Below are positions 8,045-17,437 of a DNA stretch of 43,709 bases, piece by piece; within the stretch, counting starts at the first letter, position 1, and the number at the start of each line of letters is the position of its first letter. The notes beneath the pieces are model-generated. The model saw only the letters and a program-made list of their open reading frames with translations, ran no database searches and was not told the DNA's origin. Location of the stretch: NCBI RefSeq assembly GCF_001895925.1, contig NZ_MPPI01000042.1:1-43709 (forward strand), read 5' to 3'. Source of the DNA: Phormidesmis priestleyi ULC007 (lineage in GTDB: Bacteria > Cyanobacteriota > Cyanobacteriia > Leptolyngbyales > Leptolyngbyaceae). A program made the translations under genes and the position numbers.

Positions 8045-8582
8045 TTATCTCTCCACACGAACCCAAGCGCGGAATTTCCGTTTTGCTTGGGTTTCGCCTT
8101 GGCACAGTCTTTTAGAAATTGATAAAGTCATTCTTTGCTCACCCGAGGAAAGAGTAGATTGGCTGAAACCTATTGATAGGTGCTGTTTTGAAGTTGATAA
8201 ATGGTCAGGCTTTTGCCGTTATAGCGCCAAAATTCGCTCACTCCGATTTCGGTTTAGAGTGCATTGGTTCGTTAAAAATGTAGTAGTATTTGTCTAGTTC
8301 TGTGCCTCAAGTCTTCACGGTCAAGCGTCGTGAATTGCATTGATTTAAGGTTGAGTTCCAACTCTTCTATCAGAATTTCAACAAATACTCAAATCAAGCA
8401 AGTGGCGTTCTTGTGTTCTTGACGGGAAGACATAATTTCTAGAATGATGCTGTCGTAGGCAATACGAGGTGATGAGCAGTCTCCTAGTGCATCTGAAATT
8501 CCTGTAAAATCTGCCAATCGCTGCTACGAATCAACACGCGCTGATTAGCCAAGCGCATTTGAAGTGTTTCGGAAGTGCTGAC
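8045..8582 (-). pseudogene. Decayed Uma2-family (PD-(D/E)XK fold) gene
   Basis: Read on the minus strand, the Uma2 family can be followed through several frames. The start is MVSTSETLQMRLANQRVLI near 8582, then RIAYDSIILEIMSSRQEH, LNLKSMQFTTLDREDL, DKYYYIFNEPM, EFWRYNGKSLTIYQLQ and finally ETQAKRKFRAWVRVER before a stop at 8045-8047. At least three frameshifts and several in-frame stops separate these pieces, so no full-length product is possible. The family has a nuclease fold and is much expanded in cyanobacteria; an intact relative is at 41174-41833. Confidence 0.8.
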
Positions 8583-8587
8583 CATTA

Positions 8588-9371
8588 AGAAAGTGTTTGT
8601 AAAGGTTGGTTAAGCAGTTTTAGGCTCGCAAGCTCGTCGATTTTTGGCTAATCGTCGCAGCATTAGTCGAATCATGACGATATAAATCATCCCTTCGTGA
8701 TTTTCCGGCAACCGCTCATAGTCGCGAGTCAGGATTCGGGCATTCTCCAACCAAGTCCAAGTCCGCTCAACAATCCATCGTTTGGGTTCGACCTGGCAAC
8801 CTTTGGTCTCAGTTGGACGCTGACTCATCTCAACGCTCACTTGTCGCTCTGGCTCGGCAAAGTAGCGGGTGATTAATGCGCTTAAGACTTCCCGATCTCC
8901 TTGGTCTGCCAGCACTTTAGCAATCCGTTCAAACTGCTCCCACACCCAGACCAAAACCGCAGGAGCCGCCTTGACATCGGCGGTATTCGCAGCAGTGACA
9001 TAACCGCCCAACACGAGTCCCAATCCCTCTACAACAAGATGGTGCTTGCACCCTTTCACCTTTTTGGGTCCATCAACCCCGTGTTCTTCCCCCTTTTGGT
9101 CCGAGTTTGACGGACTGACTATCGATGATCCCTAAGCGCGGTTGGGACTCTCGCCCTTCCCGAACCCGCACTTGTGGCACTAAAGCTGCATTCCTCTGCT
9201 CCCAAACGCCTAACCTGACCCACAGGCGAAAGTAGCCATAGACCGTCTGCCAAGCCGGAAAATCGCTGCCCAGGTTGCGCCATTTTGTGCCCTTGTCAGC
9301 CCGATAAAAAGTAAATCGACCTCTCGGAGGTTGCCCACGGGCTTTTCAGGCGGCAGTAATGGCGCTATCTG
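8588..9371 (-). mobile_element. IS5-type insertion sequence, 3' portion (copy 1)
   Basis: The outer end carries AGAAAGTGTTTGTAAA at 8588-8603, whose exact reverse complement TTTACAAACACTTTCT ends the other partial copy at 17683-17698. These are taken as the terminal inverted repeats of one IS. Copy 1 keeps the transposase from the middle to its end but stops abruptly at 9371, inside the segment coding QIAPLLPPEKP. The segment 9269-9371 is shared with copy 2 (17438-17558) apart from an 18-bp deletion here. Both partial copies lie in the same orientation and face each other with their broken sides. Confidence 0.75.
8610..9371 (-). pseudogene. IS5-family DDE transposase, truncated
   Basis: The carboxy-terminal part is an open frame from 9059 to 8610, beginning KGCKHHLVVEGLGLVLGGYV and ending near YERLPENHEGMIYIVMIRLM, typical of the IS5 family (the IS1031/IS427 side). 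Upstream in shifted frames one reads YRADKGTKWRNLGSDFPAWQ, TVYGYF and SQPRLGIIDSQSVK. The amino-terminal codons are lost at 9371 and an 18-bp in-frame deletion removes RKVLNA. The change of frame before YRADKGT occurs at a run of five T also present in copy 2, so it may be a natural frameshift site rather than damage. Confidence 0.75.
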
Positions 9372-9475
9372 TGGAAAATAAAAGTATGGTTTGAACCTTC
9401 TCGATCGAGCCAGCGTCTAATGTCATGAAGCAATCACTCGATTGGCTTGTTGACGTTTTAGGACACTCAATCTCT

Positions 9476-9901
9476 ATGAAGAACAAACTTTTTCTGCTCC
9501 TACCCGGTGCGATCGCGCTATTCATCTCGGCTGCTCCTGTTTTAACCGCTCACGCTCAGTCTTCTGCACCGACCGCACCGAGAGCGGGTCAGAGAATGCA
9601 AAATCGGCTGAATTTGACCGCCGACCAAAAAGCTAGACTCAAGACGATTCGTGACAGCGTGCGTCAGCAGATTGAAGGGGTGCTCACCTCTGAACAACGA
9701 GCAAAACTGCAAGCCGATCGCGGTCAAGGCATGAAGCGAGGTCAGGGCTGGAAGTCTCTCAATTTGAGCGATGATCAAAAAGCCAGAATCAAGCAAATCA
9801 GAGAAAGCTCTCGCAGTCAGATGGAGAGTGTGTTGACTCCTGAGCAACGCAGCCAAATGCAGCAATATAAAAGCCAACGCCGCGTGAAACCTGCTCAATA
9901 G
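9476..9901 (+). CDS. Secreted LTXXQ-motif (Spy/CpxP-like) protein
   Basis: 141 residues. I chose ATG 9476, which starts directly with a signal peptide (MKNKLFLLLPGAIALFISAA, cleavage expected around AHAQ); an upstream ATG at 9425 would add 17 residues in front of it. The mature part has two copies of an LTXXQ-like repeat: LNLTADQKARLKTIRDSVRQ and LNLSDDQKARIKQIRESSRS, each followed by GVLTSEQR or SVLTPEQR. This is the Spy/CpxP-like pattern of small, helical, basic periplasmic chaperone or stress proteins. Specific role here unknown. A strong terminator follows. Confidence 0.8.
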   Translation: MKNKLFLLLPGAIALFISAAPVLTAHAQSSAPTAPRAGQRMQNRLNLTADQKARLKTIRDSVRQQIEGVLTSEQRAKLQADRGQGMKRGQGWKSLNLSDDQKARIKQIRESSRSQMESVLTPEQRSQMQQYKSQRRVKPAQ

Positions 9902-9926
9902 ACAACAGTTTTCACGATCGCTATCA

Positions 9927-9955
9927 GGCACCTTTCGAGGTGCCTTTTCTTTTTT
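9927..9955 (+). terminator. Rho-independent terminator after the LTXXQ gene
   Basis: GGCACCT (9927-9933), loop TTCG and AGGTGCC (9938-9944) form a perfect 7-bp stem with a UUCG tetraloop, followed by a T-rich tract to 9955. It lies 25 bp after the stop codon at 9901. Confidence 0.9.
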
Positions 9956-9956
9956 C

Positions 9957-9982
9957 TAGAGACCCGACCTGTCGGATCTCTA
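9957..9982. repeat. 26-bp imperfect palindrome, probably dispersed
   Basis: TAGAGACCCGACCTG reads into TCGGATCTCTA, an imperfect palindrome of 26 bp. Short palindromes of the TAGAGA...TCTCTA kind are scattered in many cyanobacterial genomes. No second copy was noticed in this window. Confidence 0.4.
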
Positions 9983-10553
9983 CCGCGATCGTTCAACCCA
10001 TCGCAATTGTTTTTGAAATGGGTAGCAGCCCAAAAGTTTCACCATTCTTAATAAAAATGTTGGGTAGCTCGATCGCCTCTCATCCCTCTGATCCCAAAAG
10101 GCGAGTAAATGCAGAGTCAACGGTGGTTAATCGCGAGAATCCACCGCTTTTAAACCAGTTCGATCGAGAATTTGAGCAAATTGAGTCCGATCGGTAAGCT
10201 GCGTGAGGCGCGAAGCAAGATGGTTTGCTCAAACTTAGGCTCCCCACTTTTTTGTCTATTGTTCTTATTTTTATATAAATCGGCACATAAAACTCTAAAT
10301 ATGTTTAGATTTGGAACTGATAACGATTCTGAGAGCTTGAAGGAGTTTAGGCTAATTTTAGGACTCTCTAGCTCTTTTTTAGTGCCCTCTTTACTTAAAA
10401 TGCCTCTTCCAATCGTCCGCAACATCGTCAATAATGCATTCAGAGACGAGAGAAGAAAGGCTGACACCCCTTAGCAGTCATAAAAATCAAGGCTGATCGC
10501 CTGTTTTAAGCTCCCACTCACCCCTTTTGAGCAGAGATTAGGAGAAACAACTA
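9983..10553. other. Upstream region of chlL, no gene supported
   Basis: Two overlapping antiparallel frames of about 100 codons exist (10172-10474 on + and 10150-10467 on -), but neither resembles a protein family and they shadow one another. The stretch is AT-rich and likely holds the chlL promoter and leader. The chlL ribosome binding site AGGAGA is at 10540-10545, 8 bases before the GTG start. Confidence 0.5.
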
Positions 10554-11414
10554 GTGAAACTCGCAGTTTACGGAAAAGGTGGCATCGGCAAATCGACCAC
10601 CAGTTGCAATATTTCGGTTGCCTTAGCACGGCGCGGCAAAAAAGTTCTGCAAATTGGCTGCGATCCCAAGCACGACAGCACTTTTACCCTCACGGGCTTC
10701 CTGATTCCGACGATCATCGATACGCTGCAAGAAAAAGACTATCACTACGAAGATGTCTGGCCCGAAGATGTAATCTACAAAGGCTATGGCGGCGTTGACT
10801 GCGTAGAAGCAGGCGGGCCTCCGGCTGGGGCAGGCTGTGGCGGCTATGTTGTGGGCGAAACCGTCAAACTGCTTAAAGAGTTAAACGCTTTCGACGAATA
10901 TGACGTGATTTTATTTGACGTGTTGGGCGACGTGGTGTGCGGTGGCTTTGCTGCCCCGCTTAACTATGCCGACTATTGCCTAATCGTCACTGACAACGGC
11001 TTTGACGCACTGTTTGCCGCCAACCGCATCGCTGCCTCCGTGCGCGAAAAAGCTCGGACTCATCCGTTACGTCTGGCAGGTTTGATCGGCAACCGCACCT
11101 CTAAACGTGACCTGATCGATAAATATATTGATACAGTGCCGATGCCTGTGCTTGAAGTGCTGCCTTTAATTGAAGACATTCGTGTCTCTCGTGTCAAAGG
11201 CAAAACTCTGTTTGAGATGGCAGAGTCTGACCCGTCGCTGAACTACGTTTGCGATTACTATCTCAACATCGCGGATCAGATTCTGGCCAATCCCGAAGGG
11301 GTGGTGCCTAACGACTCGCCCGATCGTGAGTTGTTCTCGCTGTTGTCTGATTTCTATCTCAACCCAACCCCTCCCAAAGCCGAAGGCGAAAAAGTTGATC
11401 TGATGATGGTCTAA
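10554..11414 (+). CDS. chlL: Light-independent protochlorophyllide reductase, iron-sulfur ATP-binding protein ChlL
   Basis: 286 residues from GTG 10554, preceded by AGGAGA at 8 bases. ChlL is the ATP-dependent electron donor of DPOR, the nitrogenase-like enzyme that reduces protochlorophyllide to chlorophyllide in the dark; as a dimer it passes electrons to ChlN-ChlB. The P-loop [10 protein letters not shown] lies at 6-15. The two cysteines that hold the bridging [4Fe-4S] cluster are Cys95 (AGAGCGGYV) and Cys129 ([10 protein letters not shown]). Length is normal. It heads chlL-DUF5331-chlN; chlB is not in the window. A long hairpin separates it from the next gene and may affect relative expression. 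Confidence 0.98.
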   Translation: MKLAVYGKGGIGKSTTSCNISVALARRGKKVLQIGCDPKHDSTFTLTGFLIPTIIDTLQEKDYHYEDVWPEDVIYKGYGGVDCVEAGGPPAGAGCGGYVVGETVKLLKELNAFDEYDVILFDVLGDVVCGGFAAPLNYADYCLIVTDNGFDALFAANRIAASVREKARTHPLRLAGLIGNRTSKRDLIDKYIDTVPMPVLEVLPLIEDIRVSRVKGKTLFEMAESDPSLNYVCDYYLNIADQILANPEGVVPNDSPDRELFSLLSDFYLNPTPPKAEGEKVDLMMV

Positions 11415-11424
11415 AGAGAGCATT

Positions 11425-11493
11425 GAGTTTCGAGGTTTGAGTTCTGAGTTGTTAGAGAATAGCTGAGAACTCAAAATTCAACCCTCAAAACTC
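11425..11493. repeat. Long stem-loop between chlL and the DUF5331 gene
   Basis: The arms 11425-11452 and 11466-11493 are 28 bases each and pair at about 22 Watson-Crick positions plus one G-U, around a 13-base loop. The arms are built of GAGTTT/TTGAG words of the kind seen in dispersed cyanobacterial repeats. There is no T-tract, so it is not a classical terminator. It could stabilise the chlL message or act as a processing site (inference). Confidence 0.7.
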
Positions 11494-11506
11494 TCTCAGG
11501 TGATTT

Positions 11507-11908
11507 GTGAATATCGAGCAACTCCGCCAATCTCTTAAAGACAAATGGCTTGTCTATTATCGAGACAACCGCCCTTGGTTAGCTCGTCTGGCTGTCTGGG
11601 TCAACTGCAATGGGCAAAGACGACCCTCTTCCAGCTTTATTTTGGCAACGCTTTCTGTTTTAGAGCCAGAACTGACTGCCTTTCTGCCTTTGGTGGTGGA
11701 TCTCAACAGCAATCCCGATCGCATTGTGATGGCGCTAGGGCTAAACTTTAACCCCGATCGCGCCCTCGACTCGATGGATAAAGGCAATGCCATCATCAAC
11801 GAAGCCAAACTATTGCCTGCTAGGGCTAAAGTGATTCCTGGCTCTGAACCTGTCAGCCGCGTCTACGCCAAGCGAGACGAAGACTGCGGCGGGTCAGGTC
11901 GAAAATGA
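11507..11908 (+). CDS. DUF5331-family protein between chlL and chlN
   Basis: 133 residues from GTG 11507, with AGGTGA just upstream. Cyanobacteria often carry a short, uncharacterised gene of this kind between chlL and chlN, and the sequence fits that family (MNIEQLRQSLKDKWLVYYRD at the start, then WLARLAVWV and RRPSSSFILATLSVLEP). It has no membrane segment and no obvious catalytic motif. Its position suggests a role in DPOR expression or assembly, but no function is known to me. It ends 71 bp before chlN. Confidence 0.8.
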   Translation: MNIEQLRQSLKDKWLVYYRDNRPWLARLAVWVNCNGQRRPSSSFILATLSVLEPELTAFLPLVVDLNSNPDRIVMALGLNFNPDRALDSMDKGNAIINEAKLLPARAKVIPGSEPVSRVYAKRDEDCGGSGRK

Positions 11909-11964
11909 TTTTTTGTCTGACATAATGCGTCTCGATCGCGTTTCTTCTAATCATCGATTTTTGA

Positions 11965-13377
<1,413 letters not shown>

Positions 13378-13412
13378 CGTCAGTTTCTGCAAAATTCCTT
13401 GTGATGTGTTGA

Positions 13413-13440
13413 GGGCAAGCTTTCGAGTTTGCCCTTTTTT
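13413..13440 (+). terminator. Rho-independent terminator after chlN
   Basis: GGGCAAGCT (13413-13421), loop TTCG and AGTTTGCCC (13426-13434) form a 9-bp stem with one G-U pair and a UUCG tetraloop, followed by TTTTTT. It lies 36 bp after the chlN stop. Confidence 0.92.
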
Positions 13441-13482
13441 GTCTTTTATGCCAACCGATCGGGCGATGGGCAACTTTTTCCT

Positions 13483-13727
13483 AACGTCAGTTCGACGAGT
13501 TTTTTCGCTTCGTTGTCAGCGGCTTCTGCCCCCTAAATCCCCCATTCTGGGTAGGGTCAATTCAAGGTCATGAGAGAAAAGCTGTAAGCCTGATTAACTC
13601 GTTCACGGCTGATCAGCCGTTCAACGGAAGTTCAATACTTCTAGATTTTCTCTATCGACCATGAATCGTCCCTACCCATTGAGGGAGCGCGATGGACTGG
13701 TAACGAAGTCGTCCAATTCGCTTTAAA
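13483..13727. mobile_element. AACGTCAG-family non-autonomous element, copy 1, interrupted
   Basis: The left part (AACGTCAGTTCGACGAG..., then GCCCCCTAAATCCCCCATTC) is nearly the same as the intact copy at 29258-29419. The right part (GCGCGATGGACTGG, AACGAAGTCGTC, AATTCGCTTT) matches that copy's right end. The middle of the palindromic core is replaced by a different element with its own inverted repeats (13548-13678). It has no coding capacity. Confidence 0.75.
13548..13678. mobile_element. MITE nested inside the AACGTCAG-family element
   Basis: This 131-bp unit begins TGGGTAGGGTCAATTCAAGG and ends with the near reverse complement (CCATGAATCGTCCCTACCCA). The inverted repeats match over roughly 21 bp with about three differences, and a second inverted word (AGAGAAAA and TTTTCTCT) lies inside. 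There is no open frame. It occupies the centre of an older repeat, so it arrived later. Confidence 0.65.
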
Positions 13728-13756
13728 AACAAAAAACCCCAGCCGTGAAGCGGGGG
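13725..13756 (-). terminator. Terminator-like hairpin reading on the minus strand
   Basis: On the minus strand CCCC-GCTTCACGGC-GGGG forms a GC-rich hairpin followed by TTTTTTGTTTTT. No minus-strand gene feeds into it within the next 3 kb, so it may be a relic of a lost gene or part of a repeat. Confidence 0.5.
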
Positions 13757-13856
13757 TGAATAATCAGGGTGCATCTACCATTCCTCTATTCCTCAAAGGA
13801 GAGATGCAATCCGGAGAAACCTGCGAAAATCTTTCCTCACCTTAGAATTTAGACTC

Positions 13857-14198
13857 ATGCACTATCCCACAACTCCTGATGAGCGATATTTTGTGGTCAA
13901 GGGGCGGCTGTGGCGATGTTCTAATCCTGGGTTAGACCCGGAAGAACGATCGAGCCTCGTCAAAGATCTGATGAACGCCCGCCGAGCCGTCCGACACGCC
14001 CTAAACAGTGAAGATGAACTTGCTCTAAAAACCGCCCGTGAACAGGTCAACACCGCCAAAGTTGCGCTCGGTGAACGAGGTGCCGTTTGGTGGACTGATG
14101 GCGCACCTGACTTTAATCGTAAGCTCGTCAAAAATACGCCCTATGCAGATTGGCATGCGACGATCGCAGGGAGCCATATCACTTGTGTAGATGCATAA
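13857..14198 (+). CDS. Conserved hypothetical protein (MHYPTTPDERYFVVKGRLW type)
   Basis: 113 residues from ATG 13857. It reads like a widespread small family that starts with the RYFVVKGRLWRCSNP motif, continues with a charged helical middle (RRAVRHALNSEDELALKTAR) and has the block ALGERGAVWWTDGAPDFNRK followed by NTPYADW. No function is known to me. The end after NTPYADWHATIAGSH looks atypical, so the last residues may be altered. A hairpin (TGCATCT...AGATGCA, about 13772-13806) lies in the leader. Confidence 0.65.
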   Translation: MHYPTTPDERYFVVKGRLWRCSNPGLDPEERSSLVKDLMNARRAVRHALNSEDELALKTAREQVNTAKVALGERGAVWWTDGAPDFNRKLVKNTPYADWHATIAGSHITCVDA

Positions 14199-14265
14199 CT
14201 TTAGAGCGCGTTTCTAAACTAATCATTAAGCTGTTTTCTCCTGTTCACTATCCCGAACTTCTGGC

Positions 14266-14457
14266 GTGACGGTCGGAGTGCCCCTGATGGGAGCCGTGGT
14301 TGCAGCAATCAGCGCCAGCGTTGCCCCCAGAACCGATATCGTTAACGCCGCACCCAAAGCCGCGCTCGTGGCAGGCTTTCAAGGCACGTTTCAACTCGCA
14401 GCATTAATTATCGTAGGAGCCACAGTTGCAACCGCAATCGGCACTCGCAAATCTTGA
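14266..14457 (+). pseudogene. Carboxy-terminal fragment of an MFS (DHA2-type) transporter
   Basis: 63 codons from a GTG: VTVGVPLMGAVVAAISASVA, then ALVAGFQGTFQLAALIIVGA and a short basic end (GTRKS). Two hydrophobic helices with this AxxAGFQ pattern are typical of the last helices of multidrug MFS pumps, but a complete pump has about 12-14 helices. Nothing upstream continues it, so this is a remnant. Confidence 0.6.
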
Positions 14458-14511
14458 AAACAAAGAGCGCTCAATTGAGCCAGTTCTACATGAATCACAA
14501 CTAGAACAACG

Positions 14512-14766
14512 GGGCGATCGACTAAACAGACAGGTTTCATTCTAGCGATCGGATGGTTTCTCAGTTCTGCCCTAGTTAGCTGTTCGCAAACTAAAACCGC
14601 AGGTGCTCCATCCGGTTCTACAACTGCTCTTGCACCTGTTAGTAGTCAAAGTCAAGCTAGTTTGGTGCGACTGGGCTATCAAAAAGGTGGCACTATTCCG
14701 ATCGCGGGTCAGCAAGTAGAAGAAAAGAATAGCCCAGCTCAAGAATCATCTCTTAAGTTGGGCTAA
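14512..14766 (+). pseudogene. Amino-terminal fragment of an SsuA-like sulfonate-binding lipoprotein
   Basis: The frame without a start codon reads TKQTGFILAIGWFLSSALVS followed by CSQTKTAG: a signal peptide with a lipobox (LVSC). Then come a low-complexity linker and VRLGYQKGGTIPIAGQQVEE, where RLGYQKGG is the typical start of the mature SsuA/TauA-type periplasmic binding protein. A stop at 14764-14766 ends it after about 84 codons instead of over 300. It is a relic of a sulfonate or nitrate-type ABC uptake gene. Confidence 0.6.
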
Positions 14767-14814
14767 AACCGATTCCTCTAGAGAGGAGAACACTGTAAAA
14801 CACTATAAATTTAT

Positions 14815-14829
14815 TGAGAATTATTGTCA
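14815..14829. promoter_or_regulatory. Fur-box-like inverted repeat
   Basis: TGAGAATTATTGTCA differs from the 7-1-7 Fur consensus TGATAATNATTATCA at two of the fixed positions. A second related word (TTGCAAATAATCTCAA) follows 10 bases later, so the area 14815-14851 also forms an imperfect inverted repeat. Such boxes normally control iron-uptake genes; here the next gene is upp, 160 bp away. It may be an orphan operator left from the decayed transporter genes. Confidence 0.4.
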
Positions 14830-14988
14830 ACACTATTGCAAATAATCTCAACAAATTTTCAGGACGATCGTTCTCGTCAGATTCAACGGTATTTTTTTAC
14901 CTACAAAACAACGAAATCATCTCAAACAAAAACAGGAACAGAGTATGATGAGTCAACCTTTTGACCGGACGGCTTCCCTCGATCGCTT

Positions 14989-15639
14989 ATGACTCTTCAA
15001 CTGCGTGTTTACGTTCCACCCCATCCCCTGATCAAGCACTGGCTGGGCGTAGCCCGCGATGCCGCCACGCCTTCCGCCCTATTTCGCAGTGCTATGACCG
15101 AGTTGGGGCGCTGGCTCACCTATGAAGCCATTCGTGAGTGGCTCCCTACTGTCGAGACTACGGTAGAGACTCCGCTGTCACCTTGTCCGGCGACGTTTAT
15201 TAACCCAGAGGTGCCGATCGTCGTGGTGCCCATTCTCCGCGCTGGGCTTGGGCTTCTAGACGGCGCCCAAGGCATTCTTCCCTTAGCGTCTATCTATCAT
15301 CTAGGGCTAGTGAGAAACGAGGAAACTTTAGAGGCAAGTTGTTATCTCAATCGGCTTCCTGACCAGATCGACTCGCAAACCCATGTGCTGATCACCGACC
15401 CGATGCTGGCGACTGGAGGAACGACGATCGCCGCCATGAAAGAATTGACGCAGCGAGGCGTTAACCCAGCCCTCGTGAGAATTGTGTCAGTGGTGGCGGC
15501 TCCTCCAGCGCTGCAAAAGTTGAGTACGGCTTATCCCGGTTTAAATATTTACACGGCCGCGATCGATGAAGGCCTCAATGAAAAAGGCTTCATCGTGCCA
15601 GGGTTAGGAGATGCAGGCGATCGTACGTTTGGAACCTAA
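14989..15639 (+). CDS. upp: Uracil phosphoribosyltransferase
   Basis: 216 residues from ATG 14989. The enzyme makes UMP from uracil and PRPP in pyrimidine salvage. The PRPP-binding loop DPMLATGGTT lies at 137-146, and the carboxy-terminal uracil-binding region shows AAIDEGLNEKGFIVPGLGDA. Length is normal. No partner gene is adjacent; a small unrelated gene follows after 74 bp. Confidence 0.95.
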   Translation: MTLQLRVYVPPHPLIKHWLGVARDAATPSALFRSAMTELGRWLTYEAIREWLPTVETTVETPLSPCPATFINPEVPIVVVPILRAGLGLLDGAQGILPLASIYHLGLVRNEETLEASCYLNRLPDQIDSQTHVLITDPMLATGGTTIAAMKELTQRGVNPALVRIVSVVAAPPALQKLSTAYPGLNIYTAAIDEGLNEKGFIVPGLGDAGDRTFGT

Positions 15640-15713
15640 AACTAGAGTTATCGTTTAGGTCGAACGGCGTTAAACTATAGGTGAGACTCAGTTGATTGAA
15701 ATGAGCAATATGA

Positions 15714-16052
15714 GTGATGAGTCAACAAGATAACTTTTCGGGTGGCTTTGTTTTAGGCGCGATCGTGGGCGGTGTCATTGGGGGCGTGCTAGGCTCTCTG
15801 CTGACGGCTCAACGACTAGAAGGCACGACCGAAGACCCTTTGTTAAAGTCCGAAGACGGCAAAAATAACAAAACCAAAAAGCGATCGATTCATGGCTCGA
15901 CTGAGCAAGATATCGAAATAGCTCGGCGGAGCCTAGAAGATAAGATCGCTCAACTTAACGACTCGATCGACGATGTGCGCCAACAGCTAGGCAGCGTTAA
16001 CGGGCGGGCAACCGAGATCGCTCGAGAACGATCATTCACCGAAGAGCCATAG
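15714..16052 (+). CDS. Small membrane-anchored protein with coiled-coil tail
   Basis: 112 residues from GTG 15714; ATG 15717 is an equally good start. The amino end is one glycine-rich membrane helix (GGFVLGAIVGGVIGGVLGSL). Next is a charged linker, then a helix likely to form a coiled coil (DIEIARRSLEDKIAQLNDSI, DDVRQQLG). The layout resembles YtxH-like proteins. Function unknown. It precedes yggT by about 100 bp. Confidence 0.65.
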   Translation: MMSQQDNFSGGFVLGAIVGGVIGGVLGSLLTAQRLEGTTEDPLLKSEDGKNNKTKKRSIHGSTEQDIEIARRSLEDKIAQLNDSIDDVRQQLGSVNGRATEIARERSFTEEP

Positions 16053-16154
16053 CGCTAGAATGCTTCGTGAGAGTGATCGCGATCGGGCGAAGATCGCTTA
16101 AATCATCTGCAAAACATAAAAACCCCTAGACCTCACCAAGGAATCTGCAAATCT

Positions 16155-16451
16155 ATGAATCCTTTGCAACTGCTCATCAGCACTATTAGCGGCTTTGTCG
16201 GCATCTATCTGGTGCTTTTGTTTATTCGGATCTTGCTCAGTTGGTTTCCCAATATTGACTGGCTTAATCCTCCCTTCTCGATTTTGAGCCAACTGACCGA
16301 TCCTTACCTCAACATTTTTCGATCGTTCATCCCCCCCCTCGGCGGGCTTGACTTCTCTGCAATTCTGGCGATCTTGGCGCTGCAATTGCTTAGAAGTGCG
16401 TTGATGTCAGTGCAGGTTTCAGCCGGGATGCAAAGTTCGTTGTTTGGCTGA
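16155..16451 (+). CDS. YggT-family membrane protein
   Basis: 98 residues from ATG 16155. Two hydrophobic segments flank the family signature: ISGFVGIYLVLLFIRILLSW with FPNIDWLNPPF, then LTDPYLNIFRSFIPPLGGLD with FSAILAILALQLL. YggT/YlmG proteins of cyanobacteria and plastids are linked to nucleoid distribution and cytochrome b6 maturation (CCB3), so that is the expected context here (family knowledge, not visible in the sequence). Terminator 48 bp downstream. Confidence 0.9.
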   Translation: MNPLQLLISTISGFVGIYLVLLFIRILLSWFPNIDWLNPPFSILSQLTDPYLNIFRSFIPPLGGLDFSAILAILALQLLRSALMSVQVSAGMQSSLFG

Positions 16452-16498
16452 TCTCGGCAGGCGCATCTGACGGTTAGAGGGGTTCGCTTAGTCGAAAA

Positions 16499-16540
16499 AC
16501 ATAGGACGATCGTAAAGTGGCGGTTCGTCCTATGTTTTTT
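16499..16540 (+). terminator. Rho-independent terminator after yggT
   Basis: ACATAGGACG (16499-16508) and CGTCCTATGT (16526-16535) form a perfect 10-bp stem with a 17-base loop, followed by a T-tract to 16540. Confidence 0.85.
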
Positions 16541-16582
16541 GACGAGAATTCCTCCGTTACTTTTCTTCATAAACATTCAAGA

Positions 16583-17437
16583 TTGAGAAGCAGCCTGGTG
16601 ATTAGAGTCGATCTTTCCCAAGCGGTGAGTAAGATCCCAGACCCGCGCCAAGCGAGTAATGCGACGCGCTAGGGTTTGAGCGATGTGATTCTGGGAGCCT
16701 TTTCGGTGTTCTTCATACAATGCGAATCGTTTTTGGAACATCAGCGGCAGATGCAAAGTCGGCGGGGCAAGGACAACGCTCAAAGTCTGTTTGGATTGGG
16801 AGCAATACCGAGTTCACCTCAAATCCGCACTCTATTGGATGAAGTGGAAGCAGTCGGATTGTTCGAGGTGTTTTTCAAGGTGTATGCGGCTTTGAGGCGG
16901 GGTGGTTGCAGCCTGATCAGCATTGGAATGGACATCTGTTGGTCGCATTCGATGGCACAGAGTATTTCAAGTCGCAGAAGATTCACTGTGAGTGCTGTTC
17001 GAGTCGGACTCACAAGAATAGCAGCGTCACTTACTTTCATCGCGCCATTTTGCCCGTGATTGTGTCACCGACCCAACGGCAGGTGATGGCATTAGCCCCG
17101 GAATTGGTCACGCCTCAAGACGGTCACGAGAAGCAAGATTGTGAAGTGGCAGCAGCCAAACGGTGGATCAGCACTTATGCGGCTCAACGCACCCTCCAGC
17201 CAGTGACGTTCCTCGGAGACGACCTCTACACTCATCAACCGATGTGTGAACACTGCTTGGCGCATCAACTCAGTTTTATCTTTACTTGCTTGCCGGAGTC
17301 TCATGTTGCGTTCTATGACTGGCTCGGCTACTTGGAAGCCAACGGCGAAGTCAAGACCCTAGAAACCCAACACTGGAACAAGCGCACGAAAGAGATTTAT
17401 CGCTATCGCTATGTCAATCAGATGCCGCTACGCGATA
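16583..17437 (+). pseudogene. Transposase (DDE type) with stop, frameshift and truncation
   Basis: The translation shows a cyanobacterial transposase: DLSQAVSKIPDPRQASNATR, then a TAG stop at 16670-16672, then LSDVILGAFSVFF and LFEVFFKVYAALRRGG. A frameshift near 16905 leads into QPDQHWNGHLLVAFDGTEYF, FHRAILPVIVSP, LVTPQDGHEKQDCE, VTFLGDDLYTHQPMCE and RYVNQMPLRDT. The catalytic Asp residues of AFDGT and LGDDLY are present. The end is cut at 17437, where the IS5-type sequence begins. I believe it belongs to an IS4-like or ISNCY group but cannot fix the family name. Confidence 0.8.

Noticed and set aside
8058-8096. Strong inverted repeat CGAACCCAAGC / GCTTGGGTTTCG as a terminator
   Set aside because: It lies inside the coding trace of the Uma2 pseudogene (the KRKFRAWVR region) and has no T-tract at the stem end.
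10150-10474. Two overlapping antiparallel open frames of about 100 codons upstream of chlL
   Set aside because: They shadow each other, match no family and have no ribosome binding site; treated as leader DNA.
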